Source of the DNA: Deltaproteobacteria bacterium
GTDB taxonomy: Bacteria > Desulfobacterota > GWC2-55-46 > DRQE01
NCBI GenBank assembly: GCA_015492245.1
Contig: WGFM01000023.1
Location: forward strand, 1 to 64,000
Direction of reading: 5' to 3'
Length of the DNA stretch: 64,000 bases
In this document: positions 1 to 8,880 of the stretch, one piece after another
How positions within the stretch are numbered: position 1 is the first letter of the stretch
Layout of the letters: each line of letters begins with the position of its first letter
The notes under the pieces: model-generated
Databases searched by the model: none
What the model was told of the DNA's origin: nothing
What the model saw: only the letters and a program-made list of their open reading frames with translations
Translations under genes and position numbers: made by a program

Positions 1-566
1 ACTATATCTTTTCACATACCATGAGACATCCCAATTCATCTCCAGTCGGTGCAGACCTTCTGTATGAAACATTCGACTCCTTTGTGCATATAGATGTTAA
101 GACAGTATCGGAGTCCAACTGGGATGATTATAAAGGCAAAGTTGCAGTTCAGCCAAACCAGACAACCTATCCATTGACTAAATACAGGTTAGTATCCAAT
201 CTGCCAACCCGTTATTCAAAGATTTTCAAAAAAGGCAGTAACAGCTACACCAAATTAACCCTGACATATTTCATCTACGCCTTGCATAAACATGCGTCTG
301 AAGAAATATACAGCATGCTTCCAATCTGCATGCCAAATGGTGAACTATACGATGTATACGGCAACAATATATTGCATGCTGGCAAAACCAGAAACAGTGT
401 GAGATACGCCTTTAAAGAAGAGCCCAGGTTTGTGCTCCTTTCCGAACAGAAAGGGCAAAATATATTCAGGGTAGAGTTTCTTATAAAGAACAAGGACTAT
501 ACCCAGGAAGAACTGATCGGAATTCCAGAACATGACTTTAAGATACCAATATGGAAAGAGATATGA
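1..566 (+). CDS. Type II restriction endonuclease-like protein, N-terminus cut by window edge
   Basis: The frame stays open to base 1 (codons before the ATG at 21 read Y-I-F-S-H-T), so the protein probably begins outside the window; at least 181 residues are present. Near the visible start lie GADLLYE and, about 14 residues later, HIDVKT, which match the D...(D/E)xK layout of PD-(D/E)xK nucleases. Its stop overlaps the start of the methyltransferase gene in an ATGA junction, the usual arrangement of a cognate restriction pair. Recognition sequence cannot be read. The region is clearly richer in A+T than the rest of the window, consistent with transfer. Function is inferred from the motif and the neighbour, not from a recognised full-length family. 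Confidence 0.6.
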   Translation, partial: YIFSHTMRHPNSSPVGADLLYETFDSFVHIDVKTVSESNWDDYKGKVAVQPNQTTYPLTKYRLVSNLPTRYSKIFKKGSNSYTKLTLTYFIYALHKHASEEIYSMLPICMPNGELYDVYGNNILHAGKTRNSVRYAFKEEPRFVLLSEQKGQNIFRVEFLIKNKDYTQEELIGIPEHDFKIPIWKEI

Positions 567-2650
567 ATGAAGACATTCTGATAGTTGGAGATGTGTACGC
601 TGGCTTGAACTATCTTCGGGATGACTCTATAGCTGTAGCTATAACTTCACCTCCTTACTGGAAGCAGAGAGACTACAGGTTCAGAGGACAGGTTGGACAA
701 GAAAGGAGTCCCGAAGAGTACATCGGACGCCTGGTAGCAATATATAATAAACTTTATCAGAAACTCAGAAAAGATAGTGTATTTTTTCTTAACATAGGAG
801 ACAAATATTTTAGCCAGTACGGAAAATCTCATCTGCTCCAGATTCCTTACAGACTGGCTTACCATATGGTTAAAGGTGGATGGTATTTGGAAGACATAAT
901 TATTTGGTATAAACCAAACCACATGCCATCTTCAGTAAGAGATAGATTTACGAATACATATGAGCCAGTACTTGTTCTGGCAAAGAGCACAAAAAATATC
1001 TATAAAAAGAAAAAACCCAATGTGGTAGAAATATCCTTGCAACAAACGCCATGGAGACATACAGCGGTATATCCAGAAAGTTTGGTGAAAGAGATGTTGA
1101 ACCGTGTAGAACTAAAGGATGGTGATCTTGTGTTAGACCCTTTTGCAGGAACAGGGACAACCGCTACGGTTGTGAAAACTTTTAGAGAACAACTCTATTC
1201 AAAGCGTATTTCTTCTATTCTGATCGAAAGAGGGACAGAATTCATAGACATAATTGAAGAAAGAGCGGGAATAGGCTCCTTTATCAAAGTTGAAGAGGCC
1301 TCGTATGAGTGGCGAGCTGTAGAAGAGGATGATATGCCAGGAGAAATAGGAGCTATCCCTGTAACAAAAGATAAGCATGGAGAGGTGCACATTGTTAAGA
1401 ATCATAAGGAGTTTTTATCTTCTATAAAAGGGGTTGCAACAGAGGAATTCAAGGGTTTCCACAGAGAGGACGCCCTTTACTTCTTTGGAGTTAAAGAATG
1501 GAAGTTGGACTCATTATATTATATTCAATCCATATATGAGTATGGATTCGTTTTAAGAAATATGCTGGTTGTATCTAATGGTAACAACTGGTATCCGATT
1601 TTCGTGTTCGCAAACGATAGTACAAAAGTAGCATATAAGTTTTATCTTGATAGGGTTAGATTGAAAACGAAGGCGGTGGTGAAGAAAGATTGGACGGAAA
1701 AAGATATTACAGGCATGAAGGTGCGAGATATTTCTGGTAAGACGACAAAGGATGGATGTATAGTAAAGATTTTGAACAGGTACAAAGACGGCTTCCCAAG
1801 GATAGTGGTAGTTCAATGGAATGGGACAACATCGATCGAGCTTGTTATCCATCCGGAAAAAGACGAGTTCTTGATGGAAGGTGCACTATTCTTTTGCCCA
1901 GGATGTGATTCAGAGTTGACAGAACCCTACGATTCAATAGGAGACAATCTCTGTCCTTCATGTGGCAAAAGGTTGTGGACAAGCCTGGATACTGTTCCAC
2001 TGATACGGGAACCTCAAGAGATTCTGGAGGCGGCAGAAGAGCTGGAAAACAACGATTACTCTATAGGTCAGGTATTGAGTGTTGAAGATTTCAGAGAGAG
2101 AAAGGTTCCTTCATCGAGTAAATTCATCTCTCTTGATAGGGTTAATTGGGGAGCATCGCCTGGGGCAAGAAAGCTTATGTTGGGAGAGTATTTTACGAAG
2201 ATGCGGCTTTACAGGATAGACCAGCCTGCGATCGCCCAGTATTTGATATTGTTAAGAAAGTCTAAAAACATAAGCATTCAGAATATAACAAGTAAACTTC
2301 CTGAAGAGTACTTCCATACTGTTGGGCATTGGTTTAGAAAGGATTTTGGTGGGTCTATCCCCATACCAGAAGATATAGGATTGATAAAAACAATCTTTGG
2401 CATACAAGATGGACTGTTGAAGATAATAGAGAGGACTGCATTAAAACTTCAAACCGTTAAGGCATCGGTTAAAGGTAAAAATCCGGGAGATTACATCAAG
2501 AATAAAGATGATGAAGAATTGTTAGAATTCTTGAGAATGCTGTATATTCCCTCGAGTGAATATATAGCAACAATAAGTAAAAAAGAAAGAGCCAAAGAGC
2601 GTGGTTGCTTTAAAAGGGCTATACTTACTGCAGAACATTGCCGATTATAA
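563..2650 (+). CDS. Site-specific DNA methyltransferase (beta-type N4-cytosine/N6-adenine) with long C-terminal extension
   Basis: Methylates a base in the host recognition site to protect it from the partner nuclease. TSPPYW (motif IV, residues about 28-33) comes first and DPFAGTGTT (motif I, AdoMet binding, about 192-200) later, the order of beta-class amino-methyltransferases. At 695 aa it is far longer than the usual 300-400. The extra half carries a zinc ribbon (CPGC 445-448 and CPSC 464-467) and near 560-610 a helical segment that may be a DNA-binding helix-turn-helix. Start chosen at the ATG of the ATGA overlap, preceded by GGAAAG; an in-frame ATG at 551 has no ribosome site. Base specificity cannot be told from SPPY alone. 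Confidence 0.85.
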   Translation: MNEDILIVGDVYAGLNYLRDDSIAVAITSPPYWKQRDYRFRGQVGQERSPEEYIGRLVAIYNKLYQKLRKDSVFFLNIGDKYFSQYGKSHLLQIPYRLAYHMVKGGWYLEDIIIWYKPNHMPSSVRDRFTNTYEPVLVLAKSTKNIYKKKKPNVVEISLQQTPWRHTAVYPESLVKEMLNRVELKDGDLVLDPFAGTGTTATVVKTFREQLYSKRISSILIERGTEFIDIIEERAGIGSFIKVEEASYEWRAVEEDDMPGEIGAIPVTKDKHGEVHIVKNHKEFLSSIKGVATEEFKGFHREDALYFFGVKEWKLDSLYYIQSIYEYGFVLRNMLVVSNGNNWYPIFVFANDSTKVAYKFYLDRVRLKTKAVVKKDWTEKDITGMKVRDISGKTTKDGCIVKILNRYKDGFPRIVVVQWNGTTSIELVIHPEKDEFLMEGALFFCPGCDSELTEPYDSIGDNLCPSCGKRLWTSLDTVPLIREPQEILEAAEELENNDYSIGQVLSVEDFRERKVPSSSKFISLDRVNWGASPGARKLMLGEYFTKMRLYRIDQPAIAQYLILLRKSKNISIQNITSKLPEEYFHTVGHWFRKDFGGSIPIPEDIGLIKTIFGIQDGLLKIIERTALKLQTVKASVKGKNPGDYIKNKDDEELLEFLRMLYIPSSEYIATISKKERAKERGCFKRAILTAEHCRL

Positions 2651-2701
2651 ATATGGGCTTAATAGGTTACAACATATTTTCATGTTTAAAGGGAGCAATT
2701 T

Positions 2702-3853
2702 ATGGAAGAAAGAGAGATGGCGGTGGTGCCAGGGCTTGAGGGTATCCCTGCTGCAGAATCTGCCATAAGCTTTATAGACGGGGAGAAGGGGATACTCGAA
2801 TACCGTGGTATCCCCATAGAGGAACTTGCAGAGCACAGCACCTTCCTCGAGGTGGCCTATCTGCTCATATTCGGCAGGCTTCCAACCATAAAGGAGTTTA
2901 CACGCTTCAAGGACGATATAACCCTTCATACAAGGTTGAAACTCAAGATATTGAGGATGATGGAGTATCTGCCCGAGATGGGCCATCCCATGGACTATCT
3001 GCAGTCTGTAACATCTGCCATGGGTATGTATTATCCGGCAAGAAACACCCTGGACCCCGAGGTAAGATACTGGTCTATAGTGAGGCTCATAGCGAAGCTG
3101 CCCACCATAGTGGCTGCCTGCCACAGGCTTCGCCATGGTGATGCACCCATACAACCGAACAACGAGCTTTCTTTCCCTGCAAACTTCTACTACATGCTCT
3201 TCGAGAAAGAGCCAGACCCCCTGGTGGAAAGGATAATGGATGTAATCCTTATACTCCATGCAGACCATACGATGAATGCATCCACATTCAGTGCAAGGGT
3301 GGTGGGTTCTACCCTTGCAGACCCATATACCATAGTATCCTCTGCGATAGGCACCCTTTCGGGCCCGCTCCATGGTGGGGCAAACGAGCGGGTGGTGGAG
3401 ATGCTCGAGGAGATAGGCTCCAAGGAGAGGGTGCGCCCCTATATAGAAGAGAAACTCAAGAACAAAGAGAGGATAATGGGTATAGGCCACAGGGTGTACA
3501 AGACCAAGGACCCCAGGGCAGGGCTTCTCCAGAAGTTCGCCCACAGGCTGTTTGATCACGAGGATGCGCACTCTGCCCATCTTCTCGAGATTGCCGAAGA
3601 GGTAGAAAAGGTGGTGGCAGAAAAACTTGCCCATAAAAGGCTGTATCCAAATGTGGACTTCTATTCCGGCATAGTCTTTACGGGCATAGGTATACCCACA
3701 GAGCTGTTTACCCCCATATTTGCCATGGGCAGGGTTGCAGGCTGGCTCGCCCACTGGCTGGAACAACTCGAGACAAATCGCATATACAGGCCGACACAGA
3801 AATACACAGGCAAGAGAAGACAGCCATACATACCCATAGCAGAGAGGGGATAG
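2702..3853 (+). CDS. gltA: Citrate synthase
   Basis: Condenses acetyl-CoA and oxaloacetate to citrate, the entry step of the TCA cycle, in the cytoplasm. The 383-residue length is that of the short bacterial citrate synthases (2-methylcitrate synthases share the fold). The three catalytic residues are visible: His224 in GPLHGG, His263 in GIGHRV and Asp319 in PNVDFYSG. The start is preceded by AAAGGGAG. It follows the restriction genes by about 50 bp with no clear sigma-70 promoter in the gap. G+C rises sharply here, so this is where the core chromosome resumes. Citrate synthase rather than methylcitrate synthase is the default because no propionate genes are nearby. Confidence 0.93.
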   Translation: MEEREMAVVPGLEGIPAAESAISFIDGEKGILEYRGIPIEELAEHSTFLEVAYLLIFGRLPTIKEFTRFKDDITLHTRLKLKILRMMEYLPEMGHPMDYLQSVTSAMGMYYPARNTLDPEVRYWSIVRLIAKLPTIVAACHRLRHGDAPIQPNNELSFPANFYYMLFEKEPDPLVERIMDVILILHADHTMNASTFSARVVGSTLADPYTIVSSAIGTLSGPLHGGANERVVEMLEEIGSKERVRPYIEEKLKNKERIMGIGHRVYKTKDPRAGLLQKFAHRLFDHEDAHSAHLLEIAEEVEKVVAEKLAHKRLYPNVDFYSGIVFTGIGIPTELFTPIFAMGRVAGWLAHWLEQLETNRIYRPTQKYTGKRRQPYIPIAERG

Positions 3854-3861
3854 GAAGAGGG

Positions 3862-5508
3862 ATGAGAAGGACACTCCTGATTGCACTATCCTCAGGCCTT
3901 ATCTTCTGGTCTCCTGTGGATGGTGGTGCAGTGGCAGGAAGTGGGCAATACGCTGGCATTGTGGCCACATGGAAGGGTAATGTCTACATATACAGGGAAG
4001 GAGAGCCAGAAAGGATAAGGGTTGAAGAGACCATACCCGTGCAACAGGGAGATATAATAACGACAGATATGGAGTCTGCGGTCAAGATCCTCATGGCAGA
4101 TGATAGTGTTGTAGCCGTGGCAGATGAGGGCAGCCTCGATATAGAAAGGTTGACCATTGAAGACGGAGTTAGAAGGCTCTCTTTGAGACTTGTATCAGGC
4201 GTGGTGAGAATCGTTGTGGGCAGATACTTCCAGCCCGATGAATCGTACATCGAACTCAAAAGCCCTGCAGCACTTGTAAGGGTGGAGGGCACAGACTTTG
4301 TAGTAAACTCCATGGACGATGCCACAGAGGTGGTCTCACTGGATGGCACGGTAGAGGTGAGAAGCATAAAAGGTGCAGGAGTGGAGCGTGTAGGAGCGGG
4401 ATACATGACAAGGGTTGAACCAGATAGCCCACCCACGCAGCCCGAGAAGACCCCCCCGTATTACCTGGAAGAACTCGTTGCAAGAACGGATGTGCCTGTA
4501 AATATGGTTGCAGAGATGAGGAAGGAGGGCTGCAGGGAGTGCCATAGAGATGTATATGCCGACACATCGAGATACAGACATCCCGCATTCTTCTCTAACT
4601 GCAGGAGATGCCACACAAAGGAGACAGAAAGGACCATGACCATGGGATTCAAAGATGGCTGGGGCGATAATATTCTCTTCGTAGACCTTGAGGACAACCT
4701 CCCTTACTCTGTAACCATAAGGGGCAGAGATTCTCTCGGCAGAGAGACCTCATCAGAACCCCTGAAGGTGGTGCCATCGAAGGATGCAGAAGAAATCTCA
4801 GATGACCAGAAGGCCCCGAAGGTCTCTCTGCCAGAGGTGGTGGAGGTAAGGGAGGGGGTCTTCTATTTCATAACAGTGAGATGGAAGACAGATAAACCAG
4901 CCTTATCGTATGTAGAATATGGCAGAGGCAAGAAGCCGGACAGTGTGGCGAGGGCTTCCATGCATTATGCAACAGAACATATGGCAGTGATAGACAAAAT
5001 CAAAAGGGGCAAGAAGTACTACTTGAGGGCGGTTGCCCGGGACATTTCTGGCAGGAAAGGATACTCTAAACCTGTAAGTGTAAGGGTCAAAAGGGCCTTC
5101 AGCCGTAAAGGGGTTAGATCAGATCCTCCACTTATAGAAGGGGTCAAGCTTGTAAGATTAGGGCAAGGGTTGGCACTTAGATGGCAAGGCTCTGGCATAA
5201 CAGAGGGCACAATATCTATTGGTGTAGCAGCTGGGGCCACCGCAGGGAAGCTATCAGGCCCCCACTTTCCGGGGCTTGAGAGCAGGGACGAGGCAGGCCT
5301 GTATGCATGTAACGAGTGCCATGTAAGAGACATACACCGAAGAACCTCTCATCCAATGGTGGCCATGGGCCTGGGTAAGGCAGGCATGTTGCCACTGGGC
5401 TCCGGGGGGAAGATGCTGTGTATCACATGCCATATGCCTCACGGAAGCAGGTATCCCTATGTTTTGAGAAAGGAAGAGACAGAGCTCTGCCAGAGTTGCC
5501 ATGAATGA
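3862..5508 (+). CDS. Secreted FecR-domain multiheme (five CxxCH) cytochrome c
   Basis: Exported protein: Lys/Arg-Arg start, hydrophobic stretch to about residue 20, then a small-residue cleavage region. Residues about 30-200 form a FecR-type domain (KGNVYIYREG...VRVEGTDFVV...DGTVEV). CxxCH heme sites follow at 224 and 247, a fibronectin-like beta region lies at about 260-440, and three more sites (483, 520, 543) end the protein in the doubled-CxxCH style. No transmembrane anchor follows the signal. It starts 8 bp after citrate synthase. Covalent hemes suggest periplasmic or surface electron transfer; the FecR part in this class usually acts as a polymer- or surface-binding scaffold rather than an iron regulator. 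Redox partner unknown. Confidence 0.85.
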   Translation: MRRTLLIALSSGLIFWSPVDGGAVAGSGQYAGIVATWKGNVYIYREGEPERIRVEETIPVQQGDIITTDMESAVKILMADDSVVAVADEGSLDIERLTIEDGVRRLSLRLVSGVVRIVVGRYFQPDESYIELKSPAALVRVEGTDFVVNSMDDATEVVSLDGTVEVRSIKGAGVERVGAGYMTRVEPDSPPTQPEKTPPYYLEELVARTDVPVNMVAEMRKEGCRECHRDVYADTSRYRHPAFFSNCRRCHTKETERTMTMGFKDGWGDNILFVDLEDNLPYSVTIRGRDSLGRETSSEPLKVVPSKDAEEISDDQKAPKVSLPEVVEVREGVFYFITVRWKTDKPALSYVEYGRGKKPDSVARASMHYATEHMAVIDKIKRGKKYYLRAVARDISGRKGYSKPVSVRVKRAFSRKGVRSDPPLIEGVKLVRLGQGLALRWQGSGITEGTISIGVAAGATAGKLSGPHFPGLESRDEAGLYACNECHVRDIHRRTSHPMVAMGLGKAGMLPLGSGGKMLCITCHMPHGSRYPYVLRKEETELCQSCHE

Positions 5509-5520
5509 GTAGATGGCCGG

Positions 5521-6609
5521 TTACACTATACTTAGTGGCTCTCCGCTTTCGTTCTCGTCGTAGAGCCTTCTGAAAACATCCTCACACTCCAAGAAGGCAT
5601 CGAACACCCGGGGGTCGAACACTCTCTTTATGTCTTGTATAATCTCCATTGTCTCTTCATGGGTGTGCCCCTCTTTCCTGTAGGGGCGTTTGCTCCTTGC
5701 GGCATCGTATACATCCACTATGTGGACTATCCTTCCTGCAAGTGGTATCTCTTCTGCCACAAGCCCCTGTGGGTAGCCAGAGCCATCCCAGTTCTCATGA
5801 TGGGTGAGGGCTATGGCCTCTGCTGTGCGCACTATCTCTGAGTCCGAGCCCTGGAGTATCTTTGCACCTATGGTTGTATGGGTCTTCATGATCTGGAACT
5901 CCTCTTCTGTAAGTCCTGCAGGTTTGAGAAGGATGGCGTCTGGTATGCCGATCTTGCCTATATCGTGCATGGGACTTGCGAAGAATATCTCTTCCACCTT
6001 CTTCTCAGAGAGCCCCAGCTGCCTTGCGAGTATGCGTGAGAATATGCTTATCCGTTTTATATGGTTGCCCGTCTCTCTATCACGGTACTCTATGGCGAGG
6101 CTGAGTTTGTAGATAGTGTCTATGTAAGCATTTCTCGTCTTGTCATAGGCCTCCTTGAGCTCAATGGTCTTGTCTCTTACCATGCTCTCAAGGAATCTGC
6201 CGTGTTTTATCAGGTAGTCCTCGTATTTCTTGACCTTGAGTAGGTTCTTTATCCTCACTCCGAGCTCGACCTCGTCCACAGGCTTTGAGAGAAGCTCATC
6301 CGCTCCTGCGCTGAGCCCCTTTATTCTGGAGTTTCTGTCAGAGAGTATGGTAACCAGTATTATCGGTATATGGGTGGTTTCAAGGTTTTCCTTGAGACGG
6401 CGCACCACCTCGAACCCATCGAGTCCTGGCATGACCACATCAAGGAGTATTATGTCTGGCTTCTCCTTGCCGGCCATCTCGAGTGCAGACAGACCATCCT
6501 CTGCGGTTACACAGATGTATCCCATGTTTTCGAGCATGTCGGTGATTATTCTAAGGAAGAGGCGGTCATCGTCTGCAATGAGTATCTTTGTGAAGTTCCT
6601 TTCTTCCAT
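5521..6609 (-). CDS. Response regulator with HD-GYP phosphodiesterase output
   Basis: An N-terminal receiver domain (ADDD acidic pocket, phospho-acceptor Asp57 in LLDVVMPG, Lys in SKPVDE) is followed by a short linker and an HD-GYP domain. His/Asp of HD lie at about 215-216 (MHDIGKIGIPD), with HH-NWDGSGYP later. HD-GYP proteins hydrolyse cyclic-di-GMP, so phosphorylation by an unlinked kinase probably lowers this second messenger; no GGDEF or kinase gene is adjacent. It is last in the amidase-rph-rdgB minus-strand group, 65 bp after rdgB. The chosen ATG lacks a clear ribosome site; a GTG at 6636 with AGG three bases upstream is an alternative, adding nine residues. Confidence 0.9.
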   Translation of the reverse strand: MEERNFTKILIADDDRLFLRIITDMLENMGYICVTAEDGLSALEMAGKEKPDIILLDVVMPGLDGFEVVRRLKENLETTHIPIILVTILSDRNSRIKGLSAGADELLSKPVDEVELGVRIKNLLKVKKYEDYLIKHGRFLESMVRDKTIELKEAYDKTRNAYIDTIYKLSLAIEYRDRETGNHIKRISIFSRILARQLGLSEKKVEEIFFASPMHDIGKIGIPDAILLKPAGLTEEEFQIMKTHTTIGAKILQGSDSEIVRTAEAIALTHHENWDGSGYPQGLVAEEIPLAGRIVHIVDVYDAARSKRPYRKEGHTHEETMEIIQDIKRVFDPRVFDAFLECEDVFRRLYDENESGEPLSIV

Positions 6610-6674
6610 AAGTAATGTGTTGATAATGATTTGCACAGACCTGCCATGTAGAATAAGTCTATATCAAAAGCCAC

Positions 6675-7304
6675 TCATGTCAAGTAGGGATGCCGTAAAA
6701 GGTAGGCTCTTAGTTTTCTGAGTGCCTTTGCCCTGTGGCTTATGAGGTTCTTCTCCTCGGGAGGCATTTCTGCAAGGGTCTTGCCTTTGTCTGGCAGGCA
6801 GAATACAGGATCATAGCCGAAACCGTGGTCTCCCCGTGGTGCAGTGGTGATTCTGCCCTCAAGAACTCCTTCGAAGGTCTTTTCCACCCCGCCTGGGCTT
6901 ACAAGTGCTATTACACAGCGAAACCTTGCAGTGCGTTCGGGCTCTGGTATATCCTCGAGTTCTTCGAGGAGTTTAAGATACCTCTGTTCGTCTGTTCCGC
7001 CACCGTATCTGGCAGAGTATACACCTGGTCTTCCACCGAGGGCATCTACCTCGAGTCCCGAATCATCTGCTATAGCTGTAAGCCCGCTCATTCTGGAAAC
7101 AAAGCGTGCCTTTTTCAGGGCGTTCTCCTCGAATGTCAGGCCATCTTCAGGCGGAAGCTCTCCTATAGAGAGTTCATGGAGACAAACAAGCTCTATGGGG
7201 AGCCCCTCGAGGATGGAGTGTATCTCCTTTGTCTTTCCCGGGTTTTTTGTTGCAAGGGCTATCTTCAAGGAATCATTCTCTCGACAATGCCTTTTTCTGG
7301 ACAT
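6675..7304 (-). CDS. rdgB: XTP/dITP diphosphatase (RdgB/HAM1 family)
   Basis: Hydrolyses non-canonical purine triphosphates (ITP, dITP, XTP) to monophosphates, keeping them out of nucleic acids. Family signatures are all present: ATKNPGK near the N-terminus, DDSGLEV in the middle, FGYDPVF and the terminal SHRAKAL. The 209-residue length is slightly above the usual 195-205, because the ATG chosen lies inside the end of rph (32-bp overlap). Translation may really begin nearer the LKIALAT segment. The rph-rdgB order is common in bacteria, which supports both calls. Confidence 0.93.
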   Translation of the reverse strand: MSRKRHCRENDSLKIALATKNPGKTKEIHSILEGLPIELVCLHELSIGELPPEDGLTFEENALKKARFVSRMSGLTAIADDSGLEVDALGGRPGVYSARYGGGTDEQRYLKLLEELEDIPEPERTARFRCVIALVSPGGVEKTFEGVLEGRITTAPRGDHGFGYDPVFCLPDKGKTLAEMPPEEKNLISHRAKALRKLRAYLLRHPYLT

Positions 7305-7992
7305 CGAGGAGTTCCTCTATACCCCTTTTTGCAAGGCCAAGAAGGTGGTGGAGGTCTTCCTCTGTGAACGGCACGGCCTCGGCAGTGGCTCCAACCTCAA
7401 CGAACCTGCTGCTCTCTGTCATCACCACATTCATGTCCACCTCTGCCAGGGAGTCCTCCTCGTAGTTAAGATCCAGAAGGGGGGTGCCATCCACTATACC
7501 CACACTTATTGCACATACAGGTTCTATTACAGGGTCTACATCGAGCACACCAGAGTCCATAAGTGAGTTTATTGCATCTTTTAAGGCTACGAATCCTGCT
7601 GTTACAGAGGCTGTTCTTGTGCCTCCATCTGCCTGGAGCACATCGCAGTCTATTACGATGGTTCGCTCACCGAGCTTTTTGAGGTCTGCAGAACATCTCA
7701 GGCTTCTTCCTATGAAGCGTTGTATCTCCTGTGTCCTGCCGGTGAGTCTTCCCGTTACGGACTCTCTGGGTATTCGCCTTGGGGCAGACCTTGGAAGCAT
7801 GGCGTACTCTGCGGTAATCCAGCCCTGGCCTGTACCCTGCAGGAACTGGGGCACCCTTTCTTCTACCGTTGCAGACACAACAACCCTTGTGTTGCCTGTC
7901 TCGATGAGTGCAGAACCATCGGCAAACCTGAGCACACCACGCTCTATCGAGGTGGGTCTTATCTGGTCAGGTCTTCTTCTGTCAGTCCTCAT
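7273..7992 (-). CDS. rph: Ribonuclease PH
   Basis: Phosphate-dependent 3'-5' exoribonuclease that trims tRNA 3' ends. At 239 residues it matches the family closely. Diagnostic segments include MRTDRR at the start, GQGWITAEYAMLPR, the arginine-rich GRTQEIQRFIGRSLR, and DCDVLQADGGTRTAS, which form the phosphate and RNA sites. It overlaps the 3' end of the amidase gene by 11 bp and the start of rdgB by 32 bp, so the three are translated from one message. Confidence 0.96.
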   Translation of the reverse strand: MRTDRRRPDQIRPTSIERGVLRFADGSALIETGNTRVVVSATVEERVPQFLQGTGQGWITAEYAMLPRSAPRRIPRESVTGRLTGRTQEIQRFIGRSLRCSADLKKLGERTIVIDCDVLQADGGTRTASVTAGFVALKDAINSLMDSGVLDVDPVIEPVCAISVGIVDGTPLLDLNYEEDSLAEVDMNVVMTESSRFVEVGATAEAVPFTEEDLHHLLGLAKRGIEELLDVQKKALSRE

Positions 7993-8776
7993 AGGCTATC
8001 CTCGAGATTTCCTTTTCAAAGTCCAGTATGCCACCTGCTATTGCCCTGGCTATCTTCTTCTGATAATCCTTCTGTGAGAGTCTTTCCTCTTCCTCGGGGT
8101 TGGAGATAAAGCCCACCTCCACAAGCACTGCGGGCATCATCGCACCTGCAAGCACTATGAAGGGGGCCTGTTTTACACCACGGTTTTCCTCTTTAACGGC
8201 TTCTACAAGAAAGGTGTGCACAAACTCGGCAAGCAGCTGGCTTTCGTGGTGGGTTTCTGTCTGGGTAAGGTCCCACAGGATGGATGTGAGCTCATCCACC
8301 TCTTTCTTGCCATCCATAATGTCAAGCTCTTCTGCAGGAACCATGTTGTTCTCAATGGCTGCGAGCATGCGGGCCTCGTTATCACTTGCCTCGAGACTCA
8401 AGAAGAATGTTTCCACCCCGCTGGCACCCCTTCTGTAGGCGGCATTGGCGTGAATACTCAGAAAGAGGTCTGCCCTTACACGGTTTGCTATGGCTGTTCG
8501 TTCCTTGAGAGGGATGTATGTATCATCTGTCCTTGTGAGCACCACATTGACATGGGGGAGGTCTTCCTCTATGGTTTCTTCAAGCCTGAGGGCTATCTGA
8601 AGGGTTATGTCTTTTTCCGTGGTTCCTCCTGGCCCTATGGCACCTGTGTCCTCGCCCCCGTGTCCAGGATCTATGACGATAACTTCAAGTGTGCCGGCAG
8701 GCATTCGATCAGTGGCATGTGCCACCTGAGCTGCTACAAGCAGTATGATACCCAGGGATACGAAGAGGGCCCTCAT
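7982..8776 (-). CDS. N-acetylmuramoyl-L-alanine amidase (Amidase_3), secreted
   Basis: Cleaves the amide bond between MurNAc and the stem peptide in peptidoglycan. A signal peptide (about 21 residues ending AHA) is followed directly by the zinc amidase domain: VIVIDPGHGG (His39), Glu54 in TTEKD, SIHANA and the late LVEVGF catalytic glutamate. There is no AMIN or SPOR domain, so it is a minimal form of the AmiA/AmiC type and cell-division targeting cannot be inferred. It heads the rph-rdgB-HD-GYP group. Its own promoter ends only 8 nt before the ATG. Confidence 0.92.
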   Translation of the reverse strand: MRALFVSLGIILLVAAQVAHATDRMPAGTLEVIVIDPGHGGEDTGAIGPGGTTEKDITLQIALRLEETIEEDLPHVNVVLTRTDDTYIPLKERTAIANRVRADLFLSIHANAAYRRGASGVETFFLSLEASDNEARMLAAIENNMVPAEELDIMDGKKEVDELTSILWDLTQTETHHESQLLAEFVHTFLVEAVKEENRGVKQAPFIVLAGAMMPAVLVEVGFISNPEEEERLSQKDYQKKIARAIAGGILDFEKEISRIAYED

Positions 8777-8784
8777 AAGTTCCT

Positions 8785-8813
8785 ATTTTAAACGGTTGCA
8801 GCCCAGGAGTCAA
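8785..8813 (-). promoter_or_regulatory. Sigma-70-type promoter of the amidase-rph operon
   Basis: On the minus strand TTGACT (8813-8808), a 17-bp spacer, then TAAAAT (8790-8785). The start codon begins 8 nt beyond the -10 box, so the transcript should begin at or one or two bases before the ATG, giving an essentially leaderless mRNA. No Shine-Dalgarno sequence lies in those 8 nt apart from AGGA. Confidence 0.65.
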
Positions 8814-8827
8814 TTGTAAGTTGGGTT

Positions 8828-8857
8828 TTGACAACCCCATGGGGGTTGTGCAATAGT
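8828..8857 (+). promoter_or_regulatory. Promoter of the cation exchanger with an internal palindrome
   Basis: TTGACA (8828-8833) and AATAGT (8852-8857) are 18 bp apart. The spacer is filled by the inverted repeat ACAACCCC-ATG-GGGGTTGT (8831-8849). A dyad lying between -35 and -10 at wide spacing is the layout used by MerR-family activators, though a repressor site is equally possible. No regulator gene is adjacent. Confidence 0.5.
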
Positions 8858-8880
8858 AGATGTGGGGAGGAGTCTCTCAT

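Noticed and set aside
2645-3886. Long open frame (413 codons) antisense to citrate synthase
   Set aside because: Citrate synthase on the plus strand has every catalytic residue; the antisense frame has no recognisable domain and is a product of codon bias.
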